52,954 nucleotides of DNA. Source: Anaerotignum sp. (lineage in GTDB: Bacteria > Bacillota > Clostridia > Lachnospirales > Anaerotignaceae). Numbering within the stretch: the first letter of the stretch is position 1; the number at the start of each line of letters is the position of its first letter. Below, one piece after another: positions 8,077 to 16,417 of this stretch. The DNA is taken from the NCBI RefSeq assembly GCF_030625865.1, contig NZ_DAOUQB010000022.1:1-52954 (forward strand), in the 5' to 3' direction. Below the pieces are notes generated by a model. The model saw only the letters and a list, made by a program, of their open reading frames with translations. It was not told the DNA's origin and made no database searches. Position numbers and translations under genes: made by a program.

Positions 8077-9462
8077 TTACTTTCCAAGGCAAAACTTTGT
8101 AAAAATTCGATCAATAATTTCTTCATCTGCCACATCGCCTGTAATTTCGCCTAAAGCTCGGTTGGCATCCTGCAAATCCATAGAAATAAAATCCTCAGGC
8201 ATACGGGTACGGATCGTAGTCAGGCAATGCTCCATCGCTTCTTTTGCTTGAAACAATGCATTTTTATGGCGGGTATTTCCTAAAAGTCCATCCTCCGCCT
8301 TTACACTTTCACCGCTGAAAAATAAATCCTTTAGACCATGAATTAGCTCCTCAAATCCTCTGTTTTCCTTTATGGAAATAGAAATCAACTGCTCTTTGGG
8401 AATATATTTTTCCAATTCTTCCATAGAAATTTTTTGATCCAAATCTGTTTTATTCAACAAAACTAACGTCTTTTTTCCATGAATGAAGGATAAAATTTCT
8501 CTGTCCTCCCCTTCCAATAATCTTGAACCGTCTAACATCATTAGAATCAAATCGGATTTTTCCGCATAGGCCTTGGATTTTTCCACACCCATTTTTTCCA
8601 CTACATCCCCGGTTTCACGAATTCCTGCTGTATCCACAATTTTCATAGGAATGCCATCTATGTTAATATACTCCTCCACGGTATCTCTTGTAGTACCGGG
8701 AATATCCGTTACAATTGCCCGTTCTTCTTCCAATAACCAATTCAATAGGGATGATTTACCAACATTAGGCTTACCCACAATCACTGTTTCCAAACCTTCT
8801 CGAATAATTTTTCCACGATCCGCTTTGGCCAATAATTCTTCCATACGGCTCAGTAATTTCAAAGCACCCTGTTCCATATTACCGTATGTTTCTTCTTCCA
8901 CATCGTGCTCCGGATAATCAATAACCGCCTCTATTGCAGCAATCATATCCAATAATTCCTCACGCATGGAGCGAACTTCCGTCTTCAACCTTCCCTCTAG
9001 CTGATTTACCGCCGCCTGACGGGATAAATCTGTATGAGAATGAATAATATCAATAACTGCCTCAGCCTGAGTTAAATCCATTCGGCCATTTAAAAAAGCT
9101 CTTTTTGTAAATTCCCCGGGTTCCGCTAATCTGGCACCCTCGTTCAAAACCGCCTCCAAGATACGGCGAGTAACCAGCGCACCACCATGACAGTTTATCT
9201 CAACAATATCTTCTTTTGTATAAGTTTGGGGTTCTTTCATCACAGAGACCAAAACCTCGTCAATAACTTCTCCACGGCTTATTATTTTCCCATAGGACAA
9301 GGTATGACTTTTCTTTTCCAAAAGAGATTTTTTTCCTTCAAACAGACAATCTACCAATTCAACACTGCCTTGCCCGCTGATTCTGACAATACCAATCCCT
9401 CCCATACCCAAAGGGGTTGATATTGCCGCTATTATATCGTCTAACTGATTTAATCTATTCAT
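8077..9462 (-). CDS. mnmE: tRNA modification GTPase MnmE
   Basis: 461 residues. The N-terminal folate-binding domain (DDIIAAISTPLGMGGIGIVRISG) is followed by a helical domain and an inserted G domain with P-loop GKPNVGKSSLLN, switch II DTAGIRETGD and NKTD. The C-terminus is FCLGK, a variant of the conserved FC[IL]GK whose cysteine is needed for the reaction. Partner of MnmG. Its upstream side is filled by the tandem hairpin cassettes, which separate it from jag. Confidence 0.97.
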   Translation of the reverse strand: MNRLNQLDDIIAAISTPLGMGGIGIVRISGQGSVELVDCLFEGKKSLLEKKSHTLSYGKIISRGEVIDEVLVSVMKEPQTYTKEDIVEINCHGGALVTRRILEAVLNEGARLAEPGEFTKRAFLNGRMDLTQAEAVIDIIHSHTDLSRQAAVNQLEGRLKTEVRSMREELLDMIAAIEAVIDYPEHDVEEETYGNMEQGALKLLSRMEELLAKADRGKIIREGLETVIVGKPNVGKSSLLNWLLEEERAIVTDIPGTTRDTVEEYINIDGIPMKIVDTAGIRETGDVVEKMGVEKSKAYAEKSDLILMMLDGSRLLEGEDREILSFIHGKKTLVLLNKTDLDQKISMEELEKYIPKEQLISISIKENRGFEELIHGLKDLFFSGESVKAEDGLLGNTRHKNALFQAKEAMEHCLTTIRTRMPEDFISMDLQDANRALGEITGDVADEEIIDRIFTKFCLGK

Positions 9463-9540
9463 TTTCCCCTCCTATTTCAACAAATACCAAGGTCAATATT
9501 AAAACCAAGGTCTCGGGACTAAGTTCTTGGGAGTAAGTTC

Positions 9541-9718
9541 TTGGGACTCTGTCCCAAACCCTGCAAGGGATTTCATCCCTTGACCCATTTATGGAAAAAC
9601 TTCGTTTTTGCTTATAGATATAATCTAAATCTTTCTTAAACCGCATGGATATGCGGTTTATATAAAAGTTTTTGCCCTTGCTTTTTTCAAAAAGCAAGGC
9701 AGGTTTGGGTGAAACCCA
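9541..9718. repeat. Modular hairpin cassette, tandem copy A
   Basis: An ordered series of inverted repeats: TTGGGAC-tct-GTCCCAA (9541-9557), CAAGGGA..TCCCTTG (9564-9582), AAAAAC-ttc-GTTTTT (9595-9609), AAACCGCAT..ATGCGGTTT (9638-9659), CTTGCTTTTT-tc-AAAAAGCAAG (9677-9698), TTGGGT-gaa-ACCCAA (9704-9718). The same order recurs in copy B. The 570-bp mnmE-jag gap (9463-10032) consists almost entirely of these modules plus the jag terminator. A spurious frame can be drawn through them. Confidence 0.8.
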
Positions 9719-9738
9719 AGGTCTTGCCCTTCGTTCTC

Positions 9739-9960
9739 GGGACTCTGTCCCAAACCCTGCAAGGGATTTTATCCCTTGACCCATTTATGGAAAAACTTCG
9801 TTTTTGCAAGTTTTAAAGAGATAAATCAAAGGCTTAAGAAATTTTTAATCAAAAGCCAATAGCTGTAACTATCTAAAACCACATAAATATGCGGTTTTCA
9901 ATAGAAGTTTTTGCTCTTGCTTTTTTCAAAAAGCAAGTGGGTGTGGGCAAGGCACATGGT
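9739..9960. repeat. Modular hairpin cassette, tandem copy B
   Basis: Second copy of the preceding unit, with the same modules in the same order: GGGAC-tct-GTCCC (9739-9751), CAAGGGA..TCCCTTG (9760-9778), AAAAAC-ttc-GTTTTT (9791-9805), a decayed AAAACCACAT..ATGCGGTTTT (9875-9898), CTTGCTTTTT-tc-AAAAAGCAAG (9916-9937). Spacing to copy A is 196 bp at the first module and 239 bp at the last, so spacers changed while stems were largely kept. Confidence 0.8.
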
Positions 9961-9990
9961 CTTATTTTTTATTATCCGTTAAATACAGGA

Positions 9991-10022
9991 AAACCCGTAA
10001 CAAGCGCTCCTGTAACGGGTTT
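9991..10022 (-). terminator. Terminator-like hairpin after jag
   Basis: A 12-bp stem AAACCCGTAACA / TGTAACGGGTTT with an 8-base loop, 10 bp past the jag stop. The minus-strand tail is only moderately T-rich, so termination may be partial. Confidence 0.65.
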
Positions 10023-10032
10023 CAAATCGTTT

Positions 10033-10650
10033 TTATTTTAAAGTAATCACAACGTTACGATAAGGTTCTTCCCCTTCGCTATAAGTTGTCACAAATCGAT
10101 CGTTTTGCAATGCAGAATGAATAATTCTTCTTTCATAAGGATTCATTGGCTCAAGCACCACGTTTTTCTTTGTATGCTTTACTTTCTTTGCCAAATTAAA
10201 GGCAAGGGTTTCCAATGTTTCCTTTCTTCTTTGACGATAATTTTCCGTATCCAGCATTACGCTTACATAAGAATTGCTGTTTTTATTCACAACAAGATTT
10301 ACCAAATACTGCAAAGCATCTAAAGTTTGACCTCTTTTGCCAATTAAGATACCCATATCGCCACCGGTTAAATTGATTAGTAGATGCTTATCCTTCAGTT
10401 GTGTTTCGATTTTTACAATAAGCCCCATGGATAAAAATACTTCTCTTAAAAAATTTTCTGCCATGCGTTCGGGATTAAAATTTTTTCTAACCAAAACAAC
10501 TGCATCTTTTCCGCCAAATACACCAAATAAACCTTTAGAGCCTTCTTCAATCACCGTAATGGATACTTCTTCTTTTGACGCCCCTAATTCTGATAAAGCA
10601 GCAGCAATTGCTTCATCAATGCTTTTACCGGTTTTTCTAATTTCATCCAT
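10033..10650 (-). CDS. khpB: RNA-binding protein KhpB/Jag (SpoIIIJ-associated)
   Basis: 205 residues with the three classic Jag parts: an N-terminal Jag-N domain (TGKSIDEAIAAALSELGASKEEVSI, then GSKGLFGVFGGKDAVV), a KH domain with GILIGKRGQTLDALQYLVNLVVN, and a C-terminal R3H domain (MNPYERRIIHSALQND). KhpB/Jag is an RNA-binding partner of KhpA, linked to cell-envelope control; in sporulators it sits beside spoIIIJ. The start overlaps the end of yidC by 8 bp, implying translational coupling. Confidence 0.95.
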   Translation of the reverse strand: MDEIRKTGKSIDEAIAAALSELGASKEEVSITVIEEGSKGLFGVFGGKDAVVLVRKNFNPERMAENFLREVFLSMGLIVKIETQLKDKHLLINLTGGDMGILIGKRGQTLDALQYLVNLVVNKNSNSYVSVMLDTENYRQRRKETLETLAFNLAKKVKHTKKNVVLEPMNPYERRIIHSALQNDRFVTTYSEGEEPYRNVVITLK

Positions 10651-11704
10651 TTTGAGCTGCCTCCCCCATAAATTTCTTTTTATAGTATTTCTGTAAAATT
10701 ACCTGCTGAATAATACTTAAGATATTACTGAATGTCCAATAAAGACCAATACCTACAGGCATAGAAATACAGAAGAAGCCCATCATAAACGGCATAACAT
10801 AAGTCATTGTTTTTGTCATGGCCGCTGCGGGGTTGTTGGGATCATTGTTCGCAGATGGTGTCATTGTCATCATAATTTTAGACTGGGCAAAAGTAGTTAC
10901 TGCAGCCACCACAGGAATAATTACCCCCGGCCATTTTAATCCGGCCTGGTTTACCAAAGGAAGATACAAAAAGGTTTCAATATTATTCTTTGTTGCCAAA
11001 AGTCCAACCAATGCATCTCCATTGCTGCCAAGCTGTTCTAAAATTGATTTCCATGCATCAACGTTAAGATAATTTACCAGCATAACAACATCGTTCAAAC
11101 GGCCCAAATCAAAACCATTGGCTTTAATTGTTGCCACATTCTTGTAATGATCCATGAAAGTCTGAGCATAAGGCCCAAACACTTCCATTCTCAAATCTAC
11201 GGGAATCTGCAAAATTGCATTTGCGATATCTGTGTAATTTTGACCAATTACATCAACATATATATATGCATTTTGGAAAATATAAAATAATGCATATAAA
11301 ATAGGAAGCTGAATAATCAAAGGTAGGCACCCACCCATAAGGTTAATCCCATTTTTCTTTTGAAAATCCTGCATCTCCATAGCCATTTTCTGCTGAGAAA
11401 CCTGATCTTTTTTTCCTTTATATTTATTTTTAATCTTTTCTATCTCTGGCTGAAGCATCTGCATCTTAATAGAAGATTTTTGCTGCTTAACCATCAGCGG
11501 AAACAGAATTATTTTCACAATCAAAGTAAATATAATGATAGCAAAGCCCAATGCGCCCACATTCATTACACCATAAAGCCCATTAAAGAGCATATTATAT
11601 ACTTGTCCCAAAACATTTGCAATGGGACTCAATATGCTTCCGGGCATCCTTACAGACGTAAACGTCGTCAAAACGACACCTGATAACAATTCACTTCCAA
11701 ACAC
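10643..11704 (-). CDS. yidC: Membrane protein insertase YidC (SpoIIIJ type)
   Basis: 353 residues. GTG start, preceded by AAGGAGG at 8 bases. It has five hydrophobic segments of the YidC/Oxa1 fold, the cytoplasmic coiled hairpin after helix 1 (MKMQMLQPEIEKIKNKYKGKKDQVSQQK, two lengths of charged helix), GGCLPLIIQLPILYALFYIF, and a C-terminal SMPVGIGLYWTFSNILSIIQQVILQKYY. No lipobox is visible, unlike B. subtilis SpoIIIJ. An extended region (about 145-240) separates the second and third helices. It inserts and folds membrane proteins with or without Sec. Confidence 0.95.
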   Translation of the reverse strand: MFGSELLSGVVLTTFTSVRMPGSILSPIANVLGQVYNMLFNGLYGVMNVGALGFAIIIFTLIVKIILFPLMVKQQKSSIKMQMLQPEIEKIKNKYKGKKDQVSQQKMAMEMQDFQKKNGINLMGGCLPLIIQLPILYALFYIFQNAYIYVDVIGQNYTDIANAILQIPVDLRMEVFGPYAQTFMDHYKNVATIKANGFDLGRLNDVVMLVNYLNVDAWKSILEQLGSNGDALVGLLATKNNIETFLYLPLVNQAGLKWPGVIIPVVAAVTTFAQSKIMMTMTPSANNDPNNPAAAMTKTMTYVMPFMMGFFCISMPVGIGLYWTFSNILSIIQQVILQKYYKKKFMGEAAQNG

Positions 11705-11775
11705 GTTTTATGCCTCCTTAAACAAACAAATAGAATTTTTTGCCCCGCAGGACAAGATCACAAACAAAAGGATTT

Positions 11776-11997
11776 TTAAGGAACGGGGTCATAGCCGCCT
11801 TCATGGAAGGGATGGCATTTCAAAATTCTTCTGACGGCAAGATATGTGCCCTTAAATATACCATAACGACATATAGCAATGTAAGCATACTGAGAGCAGG
11901 TGGGAGTAAACCTGCAATGGGGTCCTATCAAAGGAGAAATACCCACCTGATAAAAACGGATTAAGAACAAAAAAAATTTTTTTACCATTTTTCTCAT
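11776..11997 (-). CDS. yidD: Membrane protein insertion efficiency factor YidD
   Basis: 73 residues: a short amphipathic N-terminus ([20 protein letters not shown]), then [46 protein letters not shown], which is the complete YidD signature including the paired cysteines and the GGYDPVP tail. Its ATG overlaps the rnpA stop by 4 bp (ATGA), giving translational coupling. Confidence 0.96.
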   Translation of the reverse strand: MRKMVKKFFLFLIRFYQVGISPLIGPHCRFTPTCSQYAYIAICRYGIFKGTYLAVRRILKCHPFHEGGYDPVP

Positions 11998-12377
11998 CTC
12001 ATTTCTTTTTCATCCTCTTTCCCCGCTTCTTTGGCTTGTTGAGAAAGAAGTAATTGATGTTTTTTGAGTAAGTGCCGCAAGGAAACACTGACCTCCTGAT
12101 ATGTTGCGTCTTTACAGATCACTCTGGCAATCACAACAATATCATAGCCACAACGAAGGTCGTCCTCCATATTGCGATAGCTCTCTCGAATCAAACGAGT
12201 CACACGGGAACGGACAACACTTTTTCCAACTTTTTTGCTGACAGAAACTCCTAATTTGTTGCCCTGTGTCCCATTTTTCACTACATACATAACCAAATGG
12301 CGGTTGGCGATAGATCTACCTCTATTGTATACATACCGAAATTGAAAATTTTTTCTCAAAGATTCTGTAAACTTCAT
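11994..12377 (-). CDS. rnpA: Ribonuclease P protein component
   Basis: 127 residues beginning [11 protein letters not shown] chose this ATG because AAGGATC lies just upstream and it gives the normal RnpA length; a frame extending 19 codons upstream has no ribosome site. The RNR-type motif [21 protein letters not shown] is intact, with the N-terminal [13 protein letters not shown] pocket for pre-tRNA leader. It assists the RNase P RNA in 5' tRNA processing. It follows rpmH by 91 bp. Confidence 0.95.
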   Translation of the reverse strand: MKFTESLRKNFQFRYVYNRGRSIANRHLVMYVVKNGTQGNKLGVSVSKKVGKSVVRSRVTRLIRESYRNMEDDLRCGYDIVVIARVICKDATYQEVSVSLRHLLKKHQLLLSQQAKEAGKEDEKEMR

Positions 12378-12427
12378 AATGATCCTTCTTTCATTCGGTA
12401 CCGCCAAAAGTTCCTCATATGAACAAA

Positions 12428-12446
12428 AGGCCACTTACAGCGGCCT
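12428..12446 (-). terminator. Weak hairpin between rpmH and rnpA
   Basis: A 5-bp GC stem AGGCC / GGCCT, followed on the minus strand by TTTTGTT. It lies between the rpmH stop and the rnpA start. It may attenuate read-through so that rnpA is made at a lower level than L34; that role is inference. Confidence 0.4.
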
Positions 12447-12468
12447 AATATACTTTTTGGTATGAGGA

Positions 12469-12603
12469 TTATGCGGATAATACTTTTCTACCTTTTTTTC
12501 TTCTTGCAGCAAGAACTTTTCTGCCGTTAGCTGTTCTCATTCTTTTTCTGAAGCCATGTTCTCTGCTTCTTTGTCTCTTTTTCGGCTGAAATGTCATTTT
12601 CAT
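12469..12603 (-). CDS. rpmH: 50S ribosomal protein L34
   Basis: A 44-residue, highly basic protein: it starts [18 protein letters not shown], continues [20 protein letters not shown] and ends RKVLSA. This is a full match to the L34 pattern. AAAGGAGG lies 11-12 bases before the ATG. It is the first gene of the rpmH-rnpA-yidD-yidC-jag transcript and marks the left border of oriC. Confidence 0.97.
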   Translation of the reverse strand: MKMTFQPKKRQRSREHGFRKRMRTANGRKVLAARRKKGRKVLSA

Positions 12604-12662
12604 AGTTATACGCACCTCCTTTGTTACAGGGTTTCACTGCCCTATTTCCGAGCACTGTTACT

Positions 12663-12691
12663 ATTATAGTAAAAAAGGATAGGAACGTCAA
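12663..12691 (-). promoter_or_regulatory. Promoter of the rpmH operon
   Basis: On the minus strand, -35 TTGACG (12691-12686), a 17-bp spacer, and -10 TATAAT (12668-12663). It drives rpmH-rnpA-yidD-yidC-jag outward from oriC. Confidence 0.8.
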
Positions 12692-12799
12692 GAAAAATAT
12701 TTCCCCTAAAAGCCTTAAATCCCTGGGAATTTAAGCTTAAGAATTTCAATCTACTAATATTTTTCAACCAAACAAATATATAGTTCTTTTTATTTTTTT

Positions 12800-13250
12800 C
12801 CTACTATATATAGTAGAAAAAAAAATTTATAAATTAATCCACATGGCTTTTTGCACTTCCCAAAAAGATATGCAGATTTTTTCATTGCGGTTGTGGATAA
12901 CTTTTGTTATACTATGTACAAGATATTTATACCCTAATCCACAAAATTCACAATATTTTTAAGCATCTAAAAATTGTGTTATCCACAATTTGTTGATAAA
13001 CCTGTGTATAACTCAATTTTTTTGTGTAAAACCTTTTGAATCATACACTTTTTTTCCTTAAGTCTATGCTTAAACTAAGATATTTCAAGTTTTTCCGTAA
13101 ATAATCGGCTGTTTATTGTGTGGGTATTTATTAAGCAACAGTTGTGAATAACCAAGGCTTGTCTTATTTTTTCAAAATTTTTTTCACAGCCTGACTACAT
13201 TCCTTTGTGAATAACTAGTCTGTTATCCACAAAATTTTAACAGGAGGTAC
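12800..13250. other. oriC: Replication origin, part 1 (rpmH-dnaA gap)
   Basis: Perfect DnaA boxes (TTATCCACA or complement) lie at 12892-12900, 12979-12987 and 13223-13231. One-mismatch boxes lie at 12835-12843, 12935-12943, 12991-12999, 13003-13011, 13143-13151 and 13206-13214. The surrounding 650 bp is strongly AT-rich and gene-free and includes the palindrome CTACTATATATAGTAG (12801-12816). Boxes just before dnaA probably also give DnaA autoregulation. This is the incA/B-like half of a bipartite Firmicute origin. Confidence 0.9.
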
Positions 13251-13253
13251 ATA

Positions 13254-14582
13254 ATGGAACAAATAAACGAATTTTGGAACGAAGCATTAAAAATTATCGA
13301 AGAAGAAAGCTCCGCCGTTAGTTTTGAAACATGGTTTCGTCCCATTGTGCCATATGGCATACAGGACAACTGTCTGTATTTGCAGGTAGAAAATCCTTTA
13401 GCCAAAGATATGCTGGAAAAACGATATTTTGACCTACTTCGTAATACTGTAAAACAGGTAACGAAAAGAGAACTGGGAATTATTATTTTATTGGGCAATG
13501 AACTGCCTCAAAAATTAGTGGAACAAAAAGAAACACAAAAACCAAATATTGATATTCCGAGAAATTTAAACCCCAAATATGTCTTCAGCTCTTTTGTGGT
13601 AGGAAACAGCAACCGTATGGCACATGCTGCCTCTTTGGCGGTGGCCGAGGCACCGGCAAAAAACTATAACCCTTTATTTTTGTACGGAAATTCAGGTCTT
13701 GGCAAAACCCACTTAATGCATTCCATTGCCCACTATATCCTGGAGCATAACAATGCCGCAAAAGTATTATACGTAACAAGTGAAACCTTTACAAACGAGC
13801 TGATTCTTTCTATTCAGAATAATAGAAATGAAGCTTTTCGTAATAAATATAGAAATATCGACGTTCTTTTAATCGATGATATTCAATTTATCTCTAAAAA
13901 AGAAGGTACGCAGGAGGAATTTTTCCATACCTTTAACGCATTATATGAATCAACCAAACAAATTATTATCTCCTCCGACCGTCCACCAAAAGAAATTGAA
14001 ACTTTAGAAGACAGGTTGCGCAGCCGCTTTGAAATGGGTTTGATCGCTGATATTCAACCACCGGATTACGAAACAAGAATTGCAATCCTTCGTAAAAAAG
14101 CCGAGCGTGATAATCTTCAGGTTCCCGATGATGTTATGGCTTACATCGCTAAGAATATTGCATCCAACATCCGAGAATTAGAAGGGGCATTAACCCGTAT
14201 TGTTGCCTTTGCAACCCTTACAAATCAAGATATTTCCATCACATTAGCAGAAAATTCTTTAAAAGATATTTTCAGTGAAAATGCGTCTGCACCTTTGACG
14301 CCTATTTTGATACAGGAAATTGTTGCAAATCACTTCAATATCAGAATAGAAGATTTACAAGGAAGTAAAAAACCTAAAAATATTGCTTTTCCAAGGCAAA
14401 TTTCTATGTATTTATGCCGTAAATTATTAGATATTTCCTTACCAAAGATTGGTGAAAGCTTTGGCGGACGTGATCATACCACTGTAATTCATGCTATATC
14501 AAAAATTGAAAAGCAATTAGAAAATGATATGGCTTTACAAAATACAATTTTACAGCTTGAAAAGGAAATTAAGGGGCAATAA
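13254..14582 (+). CDS. dnaA: Chromosomal replication initiator protein DnaA
   Basis: 442 residues. N-terminal domain I ([22 protein letters not shown]), a short linker, then the AAA+ domain with Walker A GNSGLGKT (145-152), Walker [10 protein letters not shown] and sensor [10 protein letters not shown]. The C-terminal DNA-binding domain carries the signature [16 protein letters not shown] lies 7 bases before the ATG. It binds the flanking 9-mer boxes and unwinds oriC. Boxes immediately upstream and downstream place the gene inside the origin. Confidence 0.98.
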   Translation: MEQINEFWNEALKIIEEESSAVSFETWFRPIVPYGIQDNCLYLQVENPLAKDMLEKRYFDLLRNTVKQVTKRELGIIILLGNELPQKLVEQKETQKPNIDIPRNLNPKYVFSSFVVGNSNRMAHAASLAVAEAPAKNYNPLFLYGNSGLGKTHLMHSIAHYILEHNNAAKVLYVTSETFTNELILSIQNNRNEAFRNKYRNIDVLLIDDIQFISKKEGTQEEFFHTFNALYESTKQIIISSDRPPKEIETLEDRLRSRFEMGLIADIQPPDYETRIAILRKKAERDNLQVPDDVMAYIAKNIASNIRELEGALTRIVAFATLTNQDISITLAENSLKDIFSENASAPLTPILIQEIVANHFNIRIEDLQGSKKPKNIAFPRQISMYLCRKLLDISLPKIGESFGGRDHTTVIHAISKIEKQLENDMALQNTILQLEKEIKGQ

Positions 14583-14599
14583 TTCTCCACATCAGCTTG

Positions 14600-14815
14600 T
14601 GGAACAGAATAGGGAAATCCTGTGGATAAATAGTCATTTTTAATCATCCCTGTGCATAGTGTGGATAAGCTATCCTTCTGCCCACATCCCATCCACATGA
14701 CTTACCAACAGGGAAAATATTTGATTCCTCGAGGAAAAGTAAGTTTTCCACAAACCCACAGCCCCTACTACTGCTACTACGGTTAAACTCTTATTTATTT
14801 CTATATACACTGTGT
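14600..14815. other. oriC: Replication origin, part 2, with DnaA-trio and unwinding element
   Basis: The dnaA-dnaN gap holds two perfect DnaA boxes (14621-14629 and 14660-14668) and a one-mismatch box TTTTCCACA (14744-14752). After these come a GC-rich patch (ACCCACAGCCCC), the trinucleotide run CTACTACTGCTACTAC (14765-14780), and an AT-rich stretch (14783-14808). Read on the lower strand the run is 3'-GAT-GAT-GAC-GAT-GAT, the DnaA-trio polarity known from B. subtilis. The expected site of strand opening is therefore just right of 14780. Confidence 0.8.
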
Positions 14816-14835
14816 GAAAAGGAGTTGTGAACAAC

Positions 14836-15939
14836 TTGAAACTGTTATGTAAAAAAGATTTGCTATTACAATATATCAATATTGTGAATAAAGCTGTTTC
14901 CAATCGAACTACTTTACCAATTTTGGAATGTATTTTATTAACAGCCGATGAAAGAGGATTTATTTTAACAGGTAATGACTTAGAATTGGGAATAAAAACG
15001 GCTTCCATTGAAGCAAATATTTTGGAACAAGGAGAAATTGCCATCGAAGCTCGAATTTTTAACGATATTATTCGCCGTTTAAACGGAGAAGAGGTGACAA
15101 TTTCAACAAACGAAAAAAATGCAGTTACCATTCTTTGTGGTTCTTCGGAATTTACCATTATGGGTCAAAGTGGAGAAGATTTTCCTGCATTACCAGAGGT
15201 TGAACAGAACCAAGCTTATACTTTAAAGCAAAATGATTTAAGAAATATGATTCGTCAAACAATTTTTTCCATTGCACAAGACAATGCAAAGCCTGTTTTA
15301 ACAGGAGAGTTATTTGAATTCAACAGTGATTTTTTTAATATTGTTTCTGTGGATGGCTATCGAATTTCTTATCGTAAAAATGTTTTGATGAATAGTTATG
15401 ATCAAACAAATGTAATTGTTCCGGGAAAAACCTTGAGTGAGTTAAATAAAATTTTATCTCAGGAAGAGGAAGATTTGGTTTCTGTTTATGTTACAGATAA
15501 ACATATTTTATTTGATCTGGGTACGGCAATTATGGTTTCTCGATTAATAGATGGAGATTTTATCCGTTATGAACAAAGTTTTTCCGAAGATTATAAAACA
15601 GAAATACTGATTGACAAAAGTGAAATGATTCAGTCTCTGGAAAGAGCTTCCTTGGTGTCAAGAGATAACAGAAAAACACCGGTTCGCTTTAAAATTAAAA
15701 CAAAAAACCTTGAAATTACAGCAAAAAGTGATATGGGGACTGCTTATGAGGAAATTTCGGCTGAAATTGAAGGAGAAGAAATTTCCATTGCCTTTAATCC
15801 ACGTTATTTTATTGAGGCATTGCGTTCCATTGATGAAGAAAAAGTAAAAATACATTTTACTGCTTCGTTAAGTCCATGTACTATTTTACCTGTGGAGGGA
15901 GATTCTTTTAAATATTTGATTCTTCCCCTAAGAATGTAA
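14836..15939 (+). CDS. dnaN: DNA polymerase III sliding clamp (beta subunit)
   Basis: 367 residues from TTG at 14836. Choosing TTG puts 25 residues before TLPIL, exactly as in E. coli DnaN. A GTG at 14827 also fits but sits only 2 bases from AGGAG. Three clamp repeats are present (NDLELGIKTASIEA; GYRISYRKN; SRDNRKTPVRFKIKTKNLEITAKS), and the C-terminus LPVEGDSFKYLILPLRM is characteristic. It forms the ring that tethers the polymerase to DNA. It is the first gene after oriC part 2. Confidence 0.95.
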   Translation: MKLLCKKDLLLQYINIVNKAVSNRTTLPILECILLTADERGFILTGNDLELGIKTASIEANILEQGEIAIEARIFNDIIRRLNGEEVTISTNEKNAVTILCGSSEFTIMGQSGEDFPALPEVEQNQAYTLKQNDLRNMIRQTIFSIAQDNAKPVLTGELFEFNSDFFNIVSVDGYRISYRKNVLMNSYDQTNVIVPGKTLSELNKILSQEEEDLVSVYVTDKHILFDLGTAIMVSRLIDGDFIRYEQSFSEDYKTEILIDKSEMIQSLERASLVSRDNRKTPVRFKIKTKNLEITAKSDMGTAYEEISAEIEGEEISIAFNPRYFIEALRSIDEEKVKIHFTASLSPCTILPVEGDSFKYLILPLRM

Positions 15940-15980
15940 TTTTATTTTATGTTAACCTTATAAGAAAGAAGGATTATAAG

Positions 15981-16199
15981 ATGCAGGAAGTTGGGATTCA
16001 TACCGAATTTATAAAATTACAGCAGGCACTAAAGCTTGCCGGCATAATTGGACAGGGGTCTGATGCCAAGGCAATTATTGCTGAAGGTTTGGTTTATGTA
16101 AACGGCGTACAAGCGCTGGAAAGAGGAAAAAAGATTCGCCCAAATGATGTAATAGAAGTAAAGGGGCTTGGAACAGTTAAAATCATTAGTGAAGAATAA
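15981..16199 (+). CDS. yaaA: S4-domain RNA-binding protein YaaA
   Basis: A 72-residue S4-like domain: FIKLQQALKLAGIIGQGSDAKAIIAEGLVYVNGVQALERGKKIRPNDV in two helices and a loop, with RGKKI as the basic RNA-contact loop. It lies in the standard dnaN-yaaA-recF position. A ribosome-assembly or rRNA-binding role is reported for the family. AAGGATT lies 8 bases before the ATG. Confidence 0.92.
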   Translation: MQEVGIHTEFIKLQQALKLAGIIGQGSDAKAIIAEGLVYVNGVQALERGKKIRPNDVIEVKGLGTVKIISEE

Positions 16200-16280
16200 T
16201 AAATTAAAAAGTGATTTTGGACGTTTATATCCAAATAATGGAAAAAACACTTTTATTTTGGAAATACTATGAGACTTAAA

Positions 16281-16321
16281 CCTCTCCTCTAGAAAAACAG
16301 TTTGTTTTAAAAGGGGAGAGG
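16281..16321. other. Long-loop inverted repeat between yaaA and recF
   Basis: CCTCTCCTct / agGGGAGAGG arms enclose about 20 AT-rich bases in a 218-bp gap. It has no T run, so it is not a clear terminator. It could be a processing or stability element. Confidence 0.4.
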
Positions 16322-16417
16322 ATCTATATTTTCGGTTATAAAGAATGTTATTTTTATAACCATCTTTTTTTGTTATTTTTAACTTATATTTGTTCAGTGA
16401 ATATTTGGTGAATATTT

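Noticed and set aside
9455-9784. 109-residue minus-strand frame across the hairpin cassette
   Set aside because: It consists of translated inverted repeats, and the two repeat units give the same peptide piece twice. No ribosome site or family match.
9541-9960. Repeats considered as a CRISPR array
   Set aside because: The units are long, few, internally palindromic and variable in spacing, with no regular unique spacers and no cas genes.
14827-14835. GTG at 14827 as the dnaN start
   Set aside because: It is only two bases from AGGAG, and homologue alignment fits TTG at 14836 exactly. It cannot be excluded, but it is less likely.
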